From the NCBI GenBank assembly GCA_035547915.1, contig DASZTS010000022.1, positions 1-64,000 of the forward strand: 64,000 bases of DNA, written 5' to 3'. Under the pieces are notes generated by a model. It did no database searches, had not been told where the DNA came from, and saw only the letters and a list, made by a program, of their open reading frames with translations. The position numbers and the translations under genes are program-made. This document shows positions 1 through 8,062 of the stretch, in pieces. Origin of the DNA: DASSFG01 sp035547915. GTDB lineage: Bacteria; Planctomycetota; Planctomycetia; Pirellulales; JAICIG01. Within the stretch, counting starts at the first letter, position 1, and the number at the start of each line of letters is the position of its first letter.

Positions 1-248
1 CACAGGGTTGGGCGACGTCAAGAAAGTAGGTCTTCACTACATCGCCCTTTGCCACGCCGGGCCCCATCAACCTTGAACTTACGGTCGGTTCCCGGCTAAA
101 AATTCTCGAAACCGCACTCGAACTCTCTAACTTGGGCTAACACTAAATGGTGATTTGTCGGCGAAACGTCCCGCCCACCGTTGCGCGAAAGACCATCGCC
201 CCGCCCCAGCCACCCGACCCCAATCGGGTTTCTGGACGCCCCGATACT
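1..248. other. Window edge, no gene recognised
   Basis: No convincing gene is visible here. A frame from base 2 stays open to a TGA at about 76 and could be the tail of a gene cut by the window edge, but it matches nothing I recognise. Longer frames running into the next gene are GC-rich and lack family features, so they are not called. Confidence 0.4.
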
Positions 249-282
249 CCCGCCCCCTCGCGCGCCAGCGGCGGGGTTTTTT
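249..282 (+). terminator. Putative intrinsic terminator
   Basis: CCCGCC (249-254) pairs with GGCGGG (270-275), followed by G and six T (277-282). The loop is about 15 nt. It would end transcription entering from the left, before the small membrane-protein cluster that starts at 329. Confidence 0.5.
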
Positions 283-294
283 ATGCGCCCCACG

Positions 295-324
295 TTGCCC
301 CGCCGCTCTGGCTCGGTCTAATGG
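295..324. repeat. 30-bp repeat, copy 1
   Basis: These 30 bases recur at 26597-26626 with a single mismatch. Each copy lies just upstream of a small membrane-protein gene of the same kind (starts at 329 and 26667). It may be a shared upstream region carried along when the genes were duplicated, or a small interspersed repeat. No function can be read from it. Confidence 0.6.
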
Positions 325-328
325 CCAA

Positions 329-538
329 ATGGCGCAGCGGTTTCAGTTCAGCTTGCGGTGGTTGCTGGGGCTGACGGCTACCGTCTCGGCTTGCTGCGCG
401 GTTTGGGTCCAGGTGCCTTTTTTTGTGAAGGTGGCGATTGTGCTTTGTAGTCTCTGGCTCCTCATGCTACTGCTGATCGAAGCCCTTGTGGCAATCAGTT
501 GCGAGCATCGTCGAAACAGAATGAAGCGTGAGCAATAA
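329..538 (+). CDS. Small membrane protein with FQFSLR N-terminus
   Basis: This 69-residue protein opens with MAQRFQFSLRWLL. It then has two hydrophobic stretches, about residues 11-30 and 32-57, and a basic C-terminus (HRRNRMKREQ). The ATG at 329 is preferred over upstream ATGs because the N-terminal motif is shared with nine other small proteins in this window, where it sits at or near the start. The stop codon overlaps the next gene's ATG by one base (TAATG), so the two are probably cotranscribed. The function is unknown. It is likely an inner-membrane protein. Confidence 0.65.
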   Translation: MAQRFQFSLRWLLGLTATVSACCAVWVQVPFFVKVAIVLCSLWLLMLLLIEALVAISCEHRRNRMKREQ

Positions 539-789
539 TGCCCCGCCCACAGTTCACCCTTCGCGCGTTGCTGGTGGCCGTGCTGGTCGTGGGGGCGTTC
601 TTGGGGGGCATCTATTTCGAGCATGGCCGCAAGATAGCCAAGCGCGACGCCGCCTTAGTAGAACTCGAAGCAGAAATGGCAGCCATTGAAGAAGAAAACG
701 TTGCGCTGCGAAGAGTTCTTGACTCTGCAAACGTCCATTGGGATGGAAGTACGAAAGAACACCAGCGATCCAATAGAGCTAGACAATGA
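538..789 (+). CDS. Small membrane protein with PQFTLR N-terminus and coiled coil
   Basis: The 83-residue protein begins MPRPQFTLRALLV and has one transmembrane segment (about 9-27). A charged, probably coiled-coil stretch rich in Glu and Ala follows (about 33-62), then a polar tail. It overlaps the gene before it by 1 base and the gene after it by 4 (ATGA), so this is a tight three-gene operon. The first ten residues match the protein at 27434 while the rest is unrelated. The function is unknown. Confidence 0.7.
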   Translation: MPRPQFTLRALLVAVLVVGAFLGGIYFEHGRKIAKRDAALVELEAEMAAIEEENVALRRVLDSANVHWDGSTKEHQRSNRARQ

Positions 790-1007
790 CGATGCCCCGC
801 CAGTTCCCCCTGAAGACGTTGCTGTGGTTGATGGTCGTGGTGGGGGCATTCTTGGGCGGCATGGTCGCCGGGACCAAGATCGAAGCAATGCGCAAAGAGT
901 TTGAGATTGGCCCGGCTATCCACCTCAATTCCACAGGGCAGCCGGCAAAGCCCGGCGAACCGATTACTGGAATCCGCCACACAATTCGCCCGAAATGGCC
1001 TTGGTGA
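786..1007 (+). CDS. Small membrane protein with RQFPLK N-terminus
   Basis: The 73-residue product starts MTMPRQFPLKTLLWL and has one transmembrane helix (about 12-30) with a GxFLGGM pattern like its upstream neighbour. A short polar tail follows. The start at 786 overlaps the preceding stop (ATGA). An ATG at 792 would give MPRQF exactly as in the paralogue at 25466 (MPRQFSLKTLLWLM). It is the last gene of the operon. The function is unknown. Confidence 0.65.
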   Translation: MTMPRQFPLKTLLWLMVVVGAFLGGMVAGTKIEAMRKEFEIGPAIHLNSTGQPAKPGEPITGIRHTIRPKWPW

Positions 1008-1224
1008 CTGCCCATTTCCCAGGCACCCGAATAAAACCGACTAATCTTGTTGGTTTACGTTTGACTGCCGCTCAGCAACGCACGTGTTTTGGGACACCAC
1101 CGTGCCGACGGCGGACTGGCACGATGTCGGAGGGCGCGTTAGTCTGCGCGATGCGTAGCGGAGGGTTCGTGGATGCCAGGGACGGCTGACCCGTCATGGC
1201 ATTCTTTGCGGTGAAAGACTTCGC

Positions 1225-2859
1225 ATGTCGAATCGGTCCCGTCCTCAAGCGAGTTGGTTCTCGGCGACGCTACTGCTGATCTCGATCGGTTGCTTGTCAG
1301 GTTCGCAGCCGTTGCTGGCGACCGATTACTTCCTCACGATCGGCGGCGGCTACGACCGCTCGGGGAACCAGGCTTCGCTCGAAGCGAACGTTGTGTTCTT
1401 CCAGCGACTCCTCAGCGACAGGCATCGTGGATCGCGTCGTCACGACATCTATTTCGCGGACGGCGACGACCCGGTCGAAGACTTGCAGATCGTGGCCGAG
1501 AAGCCCGCCACGAGCGGTCTGCCGGCAACCGATCTGTTGGCCTCTTTGCACCGTCGCCGTGAAGAGATCGATGTGATCTACCGGAATCATCAGGTTACCG
1601 AGATCGCCGGGCCGATCGATCCCGCGCTCATCAAGGCGGGCTTGGACGCCTTCGCGGGAGCCGCGCGCGGTGGAGACCGCCTGATCGTCTACGTGACGGC
1701 GCATGGCAGTGAAGGTCCGAGGAGCGATGAGTTCAATACCACGATCGACTGCTGGAATCGCCGCAAGATTTCGGCCCGCGAGTTCACGGAATGGCTGGAC
1801 AAGTTGCCCGCCGACGTGCCTGTCGTGATGGTGATGGCCCAGTGCTATTGCGGCGGGTTCGCGCATACGATCTTCAAGGGCTTGGACCAGGCCAAGGGGT
1901 TGGCGCCGCAACTCCGCGTAGGGTTCTTCGCCCAGCAACACAACCTGCCCGCCGCCGGATGTCGGCCCGACATCGAGCACGACGAAGAGTTCAGCAGTTA
2001 CTTCTGGGGCGCGCTGGCGGGGCGTACCCGCAACGGTGTTCCGATCGAGGGGTGTGATATCGACCGCAACGGTGTTGTCTCGCTGGCCGAAGCTTATGCG
2101 TATGCCGTGATCGCGGGCGAAACCATCGACATTCCGTTGCGAGCGTCGGACGTCCTGTTGCGGACGTTCAGCCAGCTTAACGCGAAGCCCAAAACGACTA
2201 CCGAAGCGGAGAAGACTCCGGAAGGCGCAGGCGGCTCCGAGCGGAGCACCGAGCCCTCGCCATCGCCAACGCCGAGTGTCGACGGTGCACAAGAAAAGAG
2301 CGCGCCAGCCACAATGACGGGCACGTTGCAAACGTTTGTCGATCGAGCCCGTCCGGTGTCGGGCCGCATTGTGACGGAACTTTGCAAAACGTTGGGCATT
2401 GCTCTGCAAGACGACGTGGCGTCGGTCATGGCGGCGAATCACGAAGAGCGCCGCGCAGACCGCTTTCCGAGACGCGGTGGCCGACGGCGCCTGGGGTCGG
2501 GCCGGCGTGACCTCTTGAAGGAAGTGAGAGAGAAGTGGCCCGAGTTGGCGGATGATCGCCATTGGGCGGAATCGTCGTTGCTCAAGACCGAGAATCAGGA
2601 ACAACTGCTGGCCGAGCTGAAGAACCTGCCGAGTTGGAAGGCTTACGACGACCGCCGGCAGCAAATGCAGGCCGCGAACGACGAATCGGAGCAGCGCGAG
2701 CTGCGCATGGTGAAGTATCGCCGCTTGATCAACACGCTCGAAACGATCGTGCTGGAAAACAACCTGCCCTTGGTGGCCACGCCGGAAATCGTCGAACGAT
2801 ATCGGCAGATGATGGCCCTCGAAGAATCGACGCTCGGCTTCGATACCCGTCGCAACTGA
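1225..2859 (+). CDS. Exported caspase-like (clan CD) cysteine peptidase
   Basis: The 544-residue protein has an N-terminal signal sequence (hydrophobic about 12-32). A caspase/legumain-like domain follows: a strand ending VYVTAHGSEG carries His160, and VVMVMAQCYCGGF carries Cys207 and Cys209. A His followed about 47 residues later by a Cys after a hydrophobic strand is the clan CD catalytic pattern. A Pro/Ser/Thr-rich linker (about 325-365) joins a charged helical C-terminal half. An EF-hand-like DIDRNGVVSLAEA segment lies near residue 276. The substrate is unknown. It lies 68 bp upstream of a DUF1549/DUF1553 gene on the same strand. Confidence 0.75.
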   Translation: MSNRSRPQASWFSATLLLISIGCLSGSQPLLATDYFLTIGGGYDRSGNQASLEANVVFFQRLLSDRHRGSRRHDIYFADGDDPVEDLQIVAEKPATSGLPATDLLASLHRRREEIDVIYRNHQVTEIAGPIDPALIKAGLDAFAGAARGGDRLIVYVTAHGSEGPRSDEFNTTIDCWNRRKISAREFTEWLDKLPADVPVVMVMAQCYCGGFAHTIFKGLDQAKGLAPQLRVGFFAQQHNLPAAGCRPDIEHDEEFSSYFWGALAGRTRNGVPIEGCDIDRNGVVSLAEAYAYAVIAGETIDIPLRASDVLLRTFSQLNAKPKTTTEAEKTPEGAGGSERSTEPSPSPTPSVDGAQEKSAPATMTGTLQTFVDRARPVSGRIVTELCKTLGIALQDDVASVMAANHEERRADRFPRRGGRRRLGSGRRDLLKEVREKWPELADDRHWAESSLLKTENQEQLLAELKNLPSWKAYDDRRQQMQAANDESEQRELRMVKYRRLINTLETIVLENNLPLVATPEIVERYRQMMALEESTLGFDTRRN

Positions 2860-2927
2860 TCTGGCCGATCACGGTTCGCGCTCCAAATCGTTGCTCCGAC
2901 ACCCCGGCGTTCGTTACGCTGTGGGGT

Positions 2928-5273
2928 ATGGCGGCCCAACGAATTCGGTTTATTGCGGTGTCGGCGCGGGAGCGATTCAGCCGCCTTGCGCGCCTGGGTG
3001 CGATCGGCGTGTTGACTCGTATGACGGCGGTCCTGCTGCCGTCCGCTACCGTTGTTTCGGCCGACGACCATTGGGCATTTCGGCCGCTCGGAACGGTGAG
3101 CGTGCCGGCGGTTTCCGGGGCCGGGCCGATCGACAATCCTATCGACGGTTTCATTCTGACAAAACTTGCCGAACGCGGACTCACGATTTCGCCCCCGGTC
3201 GAGCCGCGTGCGCTCTTGCGCCGAGCGGCGTTCGACCTCACCGGATTGCCTCCGACGCCGGAGGAGATTGCGGCGTTCGAGGCCGATGCGTCCGCAACGG
3301 CATGGTCAGAAACGCTCGATCGTTTGTTGGCGTCGCCCCATTTCGGAGAGCGTTGGGGCCGACATTGGCTCGACCAGGCCGGATACGTCGATGTGCTCGG
3401 AGGCGACAATGACGCGGGAACGATCAAGTTCGGTGAGAATAAATGGCTCTACCGCGACTATGTCGTGGCGTCGTTCAACGCCGATAAGCCGTTCGATCGG
3501 TTCCTGACCGAGCAGCTCGCGGGCGACGAACTTGTCGATTGGCGCTCGGCCGCCGATTTCACGCCGTCGATGCGCGAGCTGCTGATCGCCACCGGCTTTC
3601 TGCGCGTGAGCGCCGACGACACGGACGAGCACGAGCTCAACACGCTCGACATCCGTTACGGTGTGCTGCATCGCACGACGGAGATTGTGGTTACCAACCT
3701 GCTGGGACTCACCATCGGCTGTGCCAAGTGCCACGACCATAAATTCGAACCGATCACGCAGCGCGACTACTACCGTTTCGAGGCTTTGCTGCAACCGGCC
3801 CTGAACCCGCATCAATGGCTGCAACCGCGGGATCGCCAACTCGCCGCATTGCCGCCGGCGGCCAAGGCGGACGCCGAGCGAACGAATGCCGAGCTCGATC
3901 AGCAGATTGCCGCGGCGAAGGCTCAGATCGAGTCGGTCAAGCAGGCGTGTGCCGAACGATTGCGCGAGTCGAGATTCGCGTCGTTGCCGGAACCGATCCG
4001 AGCCGACACCAAGGCCGCGCTGGCAGCCGGGGTCGAAAAGAGGACCGAGGTGCAGCGTTACCTGGCCGAAAAGTTCCAGGCGCTGGCCAAAATCAGCCCC
4101 GAGGAGGTTGCGGCGGGGCTGAACGCCGAAGAGAAGGACAAGATTGGCGGTTACGAACGGCAGATCGCCGAGCAGAACGGCCGCAAACGGACGTGGCCGC
4201 ATTGGCAAGTCGTGTACGACGTCGGGCCGCCGACTCCTACCTGTTTGTTGCGGCGAGGCAATCACCTGGCTCCGGGCAGCGAAGTTGCGCCGGGATTTCC
4301 GCACGTCCTCTGTGCCGGCAACTCGGGCGACTTGGAGCGCGATGCGAACGGAAACGGTTCGGCTGGCGCGACGAGCGGCCGGCGCCTGGCGCTCGCGCAC
4401 TGGTTGACCGCGCCCGGCTCGCCCGCAGCGTCGCTCGTGGCACGGGTCTGGGTGAATCGGGTCTGGCAACATCTGTTCGGCCGCGGAATCGTCGAGACTT
4501 CCGACAATTTCGGACTGACCGGCAGTCCGCCCACGCACCCGGAACTGCTCGATTGGCTGGCCACACGGTTGATCGCCGACGGTTGGCAACTCAAGCCGCT
4601 CGTCAAGCAGATCATGCTGTCGAGCACCTATCGGCAAATGTCGGTCGAACGACAACCCGATGCGCCGCGGATCGATCCCGACAACCGGCTCTTGTGGCGG
4701 CAACGGCTACGGCGCTTGGAATCGGAAACCATCCGCGACGCCATCTTGGCGGCCAGTGGGCGCCTCGATCGGAGCGTGGGCGGACCGCCGGTGCCACTCG
4801 TGCCGCAACCCGACGGATCGTTCACGATCAAGCCGGAGCAGGCGGCCGACCGCTTTCGGAAGACGATCTATCTCTTGATGCGGCGGAATTATCATCCGAC
4901 CTTGCTCGCGGTCTTCGATCAGCCCGTGCTGACGACGAACTGCACGCGTCGCGATTCGTCGGCCGTGGTGCTGCAATCACTGACGATGCTCAACGACGAT
5001 TTCGTCGTCGAAGAATCGGCCGCGCTGGCGGCGCGGGTGTCGGCAAACGCCGGTGCTTCGTGGGATGAACGGATCGACATGGCGTTCCGCCTGACGCTCG
5101 GTCGCCGGCCCGCGGATGACGAAACGGCCTGGTGTCGCGAAACGGTCGAACGGGATGCGGCTCTCGTGCGCGCGGCTCGTCCGGAGATGCCCGTCGAGCA
5201 AGCGTCGCTGGAGGCCCTGTCTCGCCTCTGCCAGACGCTTGTGAACAGTAGCGAGTTTCTGTACCTGCGTTGA
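2928..5273 (+). CDS. DUF1549/DUF1553 protein (PSCyt2/PSD1 family)
   Basis: About 781 residues, counted from the ATG at 2928 that precedes a signal-like segment ending near SADDHW. DUF1549 follows, with the family stretch WGRHWLDQAGY and the heme-type motif CAKCHDHKFEP. A charged coiled-coil linker leads to C-terminal DUF1553 (HLFGRGIVETSDNFG, GSPPTHPELLDWLA, LLWRQRLRRLESETIRD). The PSCyt1 cytochrome domain often found at the N-terminus is absent. Only 13 bp separate it from the DUF1501 gene that usually accompanies this family. The role is unproven; processing of sulfated polysaccharides or other polymers has been proposed. Confidence 0.85.
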   Translation: MAAQRIRFIAVSARERFSRLARLGAIGVLTRMTAVLLPSATVVSADDHWAFRPLGTVSVPAVSGAGPIDNPIDGFILTKLAERGLTISPPVEPRALLRRAAFDLTGLPPTPEEIAAFEADASATAWSETLDRLLASPHFGERWGRHWLDQAGYVDVLGGDNDAGTIKFGENKWLYRDYVVASFNADKPFDRFLTEQLAGDELVDWRSAADFTPSMRELLIATGFLRVSADDTDEHELNTLDIRYGVLHRTTEIVVTNLLGLTIGCAKCHDHKFEPITQRDYYRFEALLQPALNPHQWLQPRDRQLAALPPAAKADAERTNAELDQQIAAAKAQIESVKQACAERLRESRFASLPEPIRADTKAALAAGVEKRTEVQRYLAEKFQALAKISPEEVAAGLNAEEKDKIGGYERQIAEQNGRKRTWPHWQVVYDVGPPTPTCLLRRGNHLAPGSEVAPGFPHVLCAGNSGDLERDANGNGSAGATSGRRLALAHWLTAPGSPAASLVARVWVNRVWQHLFGRGIVETSDNFGLTGSPPTHPELLDWLATRLIADGWQLKPLVKQIMLSSTYRQMSVERQPDAPRIDPDNRLLWRQRLRRLESETIRDAILAASGRLDRSVGGPPVPLVPQPDGSFTIKPEQAADRFRKTIYLLMRRNYHPTLLAVFDQPVLTTNCTRRDSSAVVLQSLTMLNDDFVVEESAALAARVSANAGASWDERIDMAFRLTLGRRPADDETAWCRETVERDAALVRAARPEMPVEQASLEALSRLCQTLVNSSEFLYLR

Positions 5274-5286
5274 AAGGGAGCCGACC

Positions 5287-6711
5287 GTGCGCGCCACCGT
5301 CCCGTTGCCATATTCGCCGCCAAACCTCTCGCGCCGCGAGCTTCTGCAAGCGTCGGGGCTCGGTCTGGGGACGCTGGTGCTCGACTATTTGTTGGCACGC
5401 AACGAGGCGCGGGCGGCCGACGGCGGGCCGGCGTTTCGCGGCACTCCGCGAGCCAGGTCCGTCATCATGCTCGTGCAAAATGGCGGTCCGAGCCAGATGG
5501 ATCTATTCGATCCCAAGCCGGAACTGACGAGGCAGTCCGGCAAGACGATGACCGTGGAGACCTTTCAGAAGGGAAACTCCGACAAGTTGATGGCATCGCC
5601 GCTGGAATTTCGCCGTTATGGCGAATGCGGGATGGAGATCAGCTCGCTCCTGCCCAACCTGGGGTCGGTGGCCGACGATCTCTGCCTCGTGCGATCGATG
5701 TTCTCGGAGCACAACAACCACACCGAAGGGCTCGTGTTGCTCAACACGGGCAAGATCTTTCCCGGCCGGCCGGCGCTCGGCTCGTGGGTGAGCTACGCGT
5801 TGGGAACGGAGAACGACAGCCTGCCCGCCTACATCGTGCTGCGCGACCCCGAGGGGTATAACACCAGCGGCACGTTGCTCTGGCAGAACGGCTGGCTACC
5901 CGCGGAATATCGTGGGACCGAGGTGGCCACGCAGGGCGCGCCCGTTCTCAACCTCTCGCCGCGGCAGCCGGTCGCGGCGGAGCTGCGCCGCGGGCAGCTC
6001 GATGTGCTGGCGCGTCTGAATGAGCGACACCGACTCGACTATCCGCACGAATCGGAACTCGAGGCCCGCATTCGCAATTATGAACTGGCCGCCCGAATGC
6101 AGCTTGCGGCCGGGGCGCTGCTCGACCTTTCCACGGAAACCGCCGAGACTCAACGGCTCTACGGGCTCGACCGGCCGGAGACCGCCGGCTATGGCCTGCG
6201 ATGCCTGATGGCGCGGCGGCTGGTCGAAAGCGGCGTGCGCTTCATCCAGGTCTTTCCGCCGGTGAAGCCGCAATCGCAGCCCTGGGATGCGCACTCCAAC
6301 GTCAAGACCGAGAACGAGGCGATCTGCGGTAAGTGCGACCAACCTTCCGCCGCCCTCATCAAAGACCTGAAGCGGCGCGGCCTGCTGGAAGACACGCTCG
6401 TTATCTGGTCGGGCGAATTCGGCCGCTTGCCCGTATCGCAGAATGGTTCCGGCCGCGACCACAATCGCAACGCCTTTTCCTTGCTCTTGGCCGGCGGCGG
6501 GGCGCGCGGTGGGTATGTTCATGGAGCGACCGACGAGGTGGGCTATCAGGCGGCCATCGATCGCGTGAGCGTGCACGATCTGCATGCCACCGTTTTGCAC
6601 CTTCTCGGGCTCGACCACCGCGGCCTGACGTATTATCACCACGGCAGCGACGAGAGTCTGACCGACGCTCGCGTCACGCGCGCCAGCATCGTAAAGGACC
6701 TGCTGGCGTGA
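5287..6711 (+). CDS. DUF1501 protein, Tat-exported
   Basis: The 474-residue protein has a twin-arginine signal (SRRELLQASGLGLG) and the DUF1501 alkaline-phosphatase-like/sulfatase-like fold. Recognisable blocks are MLVQNGGPSQMDLFDPKP, the HNNHTEG segment, WSGEFGRLP and SGRDHN near the C-terminus. The GTG start at 5287 has GGGAG six bases upstream. The neighbouring DUF1549/DUF1553 gene ends 13 bp before it, the standard planctomycete pairing. It probably acts outside the cytoplasm with that partner. The substrate is unknown. Confidence 0.88.
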   Translation: MRATVPLPYSPPNLSRRELLQASGLGLGTLVLDYLLARNEARAADGGPAFRGTPRARSVIMLVQNGGPSQMDLFDPKPELTRQSGKTMTVETFQKGNSDKLMASPLEFRRYGECGMEISSLLPNLGSVADDLCLVRSMFSEHNNHTEGLVLLNTGKIFPGRPALGSWVSYALGTENDSLPAYIVLRDPEGYNTSGTLLWQNGWLPAEYRGTEVATQGAPVLNLSPRQPVAAELRRGQLDVLARLNERHRLDYPHESELEARIRNYELAARMQLAAGALLDLSTETAETQRLYGLDRPETAGYGLRCLMARRLVESGVRFIQVFPPVKPQSQPWDAHSNVKTENEAICGKCDQPSAALIKDLKRRGLLEDTLVIWSGEFGRLPVSQNGSGRDHNRNAFSLLLAGGGARGGYVHGATDEVGYQAAIDRVSVHDLHATVLHLLGLDHRGLTYYHHGSDESLTDARVTRASIVKDLLA

Positions 6712-6792
6712 AGCGTCGCAGGGCGATAAGGTCGTGGTTCGCATCATCCGGCAATGGGATTCTGGCGAGACACTGCGTGATGTTGTCGTGCG

Positions 6793-7488
6793 ATGGGGGC
6801 AGTGAACGTGGGGCGTGATGCGTTCTTGGCCCGCGTGCGCGAGGCGGCTCGATCGGGTGCCAAATACCGTGTCGATGTCGAGCCCGTGCCGGAAGACGTG
6901 GGCTATTGCGGCGCGGGTGACGATCCGCCGAGCAGGCTCGTTGCCGAAGTGAACGCCGTCGGGGGCCAGGGCCTGGTCGTGGCCGACCGCGCGGCCGCCA
7001 GAGCCGCATTGGCCGAGTTGCTCGCAAGATATTCGCCCGCGAAGGCGCTATGCTGGCGGCATCCGTTTCTCGATGCGCTGGGGCTCGATGAGTTGCTGGC
7101 GTCCAGGAACATCGCGCAGATCGATCATCGCGTTCTCGAAGCCGCCGACCACGAGCAGCGGCGCGGTGAGATGCTGGCGGCCGATATCGGCATTACGAGC
7201 GCGACGGTTGCCATTGCCGAAACAGGCACGCTCGCGATGGCTAGCGGACCTGGCACGGAACGCGTGGCCAGCCTCCTGCCGCCGATTCACATCGCGGTGA
7301 TCGGGGCCGATCAGATCGTGCCCGACCTGTTCGATTTCTTCGCTGCGATGCAAGAATCGTCGTCCGACATGCCCAGCAATTGGGTGTTGATCACGGGCCC
7401 CAGCAAGACAGGCGATCTGGAGCTGAAGCTGACCACGGGCGTGCATGGACCGGGTCATTGGCACGTCATCGTCGTGCGCGAGCCTTAA
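6793..7488 (+). CDS. lutC: LutC/YkgG-family (LUD domain) protein
   Basis: The 231-residue product matches the LutC subunit of the LutABC L-lactate oxidation complex. It has GITSATVAIAETGTLAM, LLPPIHIAVI, the ITGPSKTGDLE block and GVHGPGHWHVI at the C-terminus. In the usual operon LutA and LutB, the Fe-S subunits, are adjacent. Neither is in this window, so this copy is separated from its partners or has another role. An 81-bp gap separates it from the DUF1501 gene upstream. Confidence 0.82.
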   Translation: MGAVNVGRDAFLARVREAARSGAKYRVDVEPVPEDVGYCGAGDDPPSRLVAEVNAVGGQGLVVADRAAARAALAELLARYSPAKALCWRHPFLDALGLDELLASRNIAQIDHRVLEAADHEQRRGEMLAADIGITSATVAIAETGTLAMASGPGTERVASLLPPIHIAVIGADQIVPDLFDFFAAMQESSSDMPSNWVLITGPSKTGDLELKLTTGVHGPGHWHVIVVREP

Positions 7489-7516
7489 TGGGCCATCACC
7501 CTTTTTCGCAACGGGC

Positions 7517-7909
7517 TTATTCCGAGTCGTAGTCCTTCTGGGGCTGGCTGGCGCCTCCCATCATGTCGCCCGCGCTGGACGAAACGGCGGGACTCGAGCC
7601 GGGAGCCATCGATTCCGGAGCGGGAGTCGATTTGGACGGTGCCATCCGCGGTGCCGGAGCCTTCTTGCTCTTCTTGACGGCGGCCTTCTTCGGAGCGGCC
7701 TTTTTGGCGGCGGCCTTCTTGGCGGGCATTGTCTTGGGCGACTTCTTGGCGGCCTTTTTAGTGGCAGCCGGCTTCTTCCGCGCCGCGCTCTTCGGGGCGG
7801 CCTTTTTCATGCCTTTCTTGGGGGCTGCCTTCTTCGCCGCCTTTTTGCCAGCTTTCTTGAATGCGCTCGCGGGCGTCTTCTTGGCCGCTTTCTTCTTCGC
7901 CTTCGCCAT
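7517..7909 (-). CDS. Histone H1-like Lys/Ala-rich DNA-binding protein
   Basis: The 130-residue protein is built from KKAAKK/KKAAPKK-type units over its first ~90 residues, then a Ser/Pro/Met tail ending in an acidic patch. Such low-complexity basic tails are typical of bacterial H1-like nucleoproteins (AlgP/Hc1-type) that bind DNA non-specifically. The ATG at 7909 has CTGGAG about eight bases upstream. A TTG at 7915 is a less likely start. It is convergent with the LutC gene, with a 28-bp gap. Confidence 0.8.
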   Translation of the reverse strand: MAKAKKKAAKKTPASAFKKAGKKAAKKAAPKKGMKKAAPKSAARKKPAATKKAAKKSPKTMPAKKAAAKKAAPKKAAVKKSKKAPAPRMAPSKSTPAPESMAPGSSPAVSSSAGDMMGGASQPQKDYDSE

Positions 7910-8062
7910 GTGCAATCTCCAGAGGCTTATATTCGCTCGGGCTCGACAGAGTGGCAGTCTAACGATGACTCAGATCGCTTGCAACTTTTTTGCAAATTTC
8001 TCCGGGAGGCTGTTTGGTGGCTACAATCGGGACGGAATTTCGAACCTCTGCTGGCCGCAACC

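Noticed and set aside
995..1189. 64-residue frame after the first small-protein cluster
   Set aside because: No recognisable motif, no convincing ribosome site, and composition typical of random GC-rich DNA. The stretch 1008-1224 is treated as non-coding.
1297..2664. Long minus-strand frame (455 aa) under the caspase-like gene
   Set aside because: It is antisense to a gene with clear catalytic motifs. Long antisense frames are expected in GC-rich coding DNA.
3306..4703. Minus-strand frame of 465 aa under the DUF1549/DUF1553 gene
   Set aside because: Antisense shadow; no motif, and the sense strand matches the family along its length.
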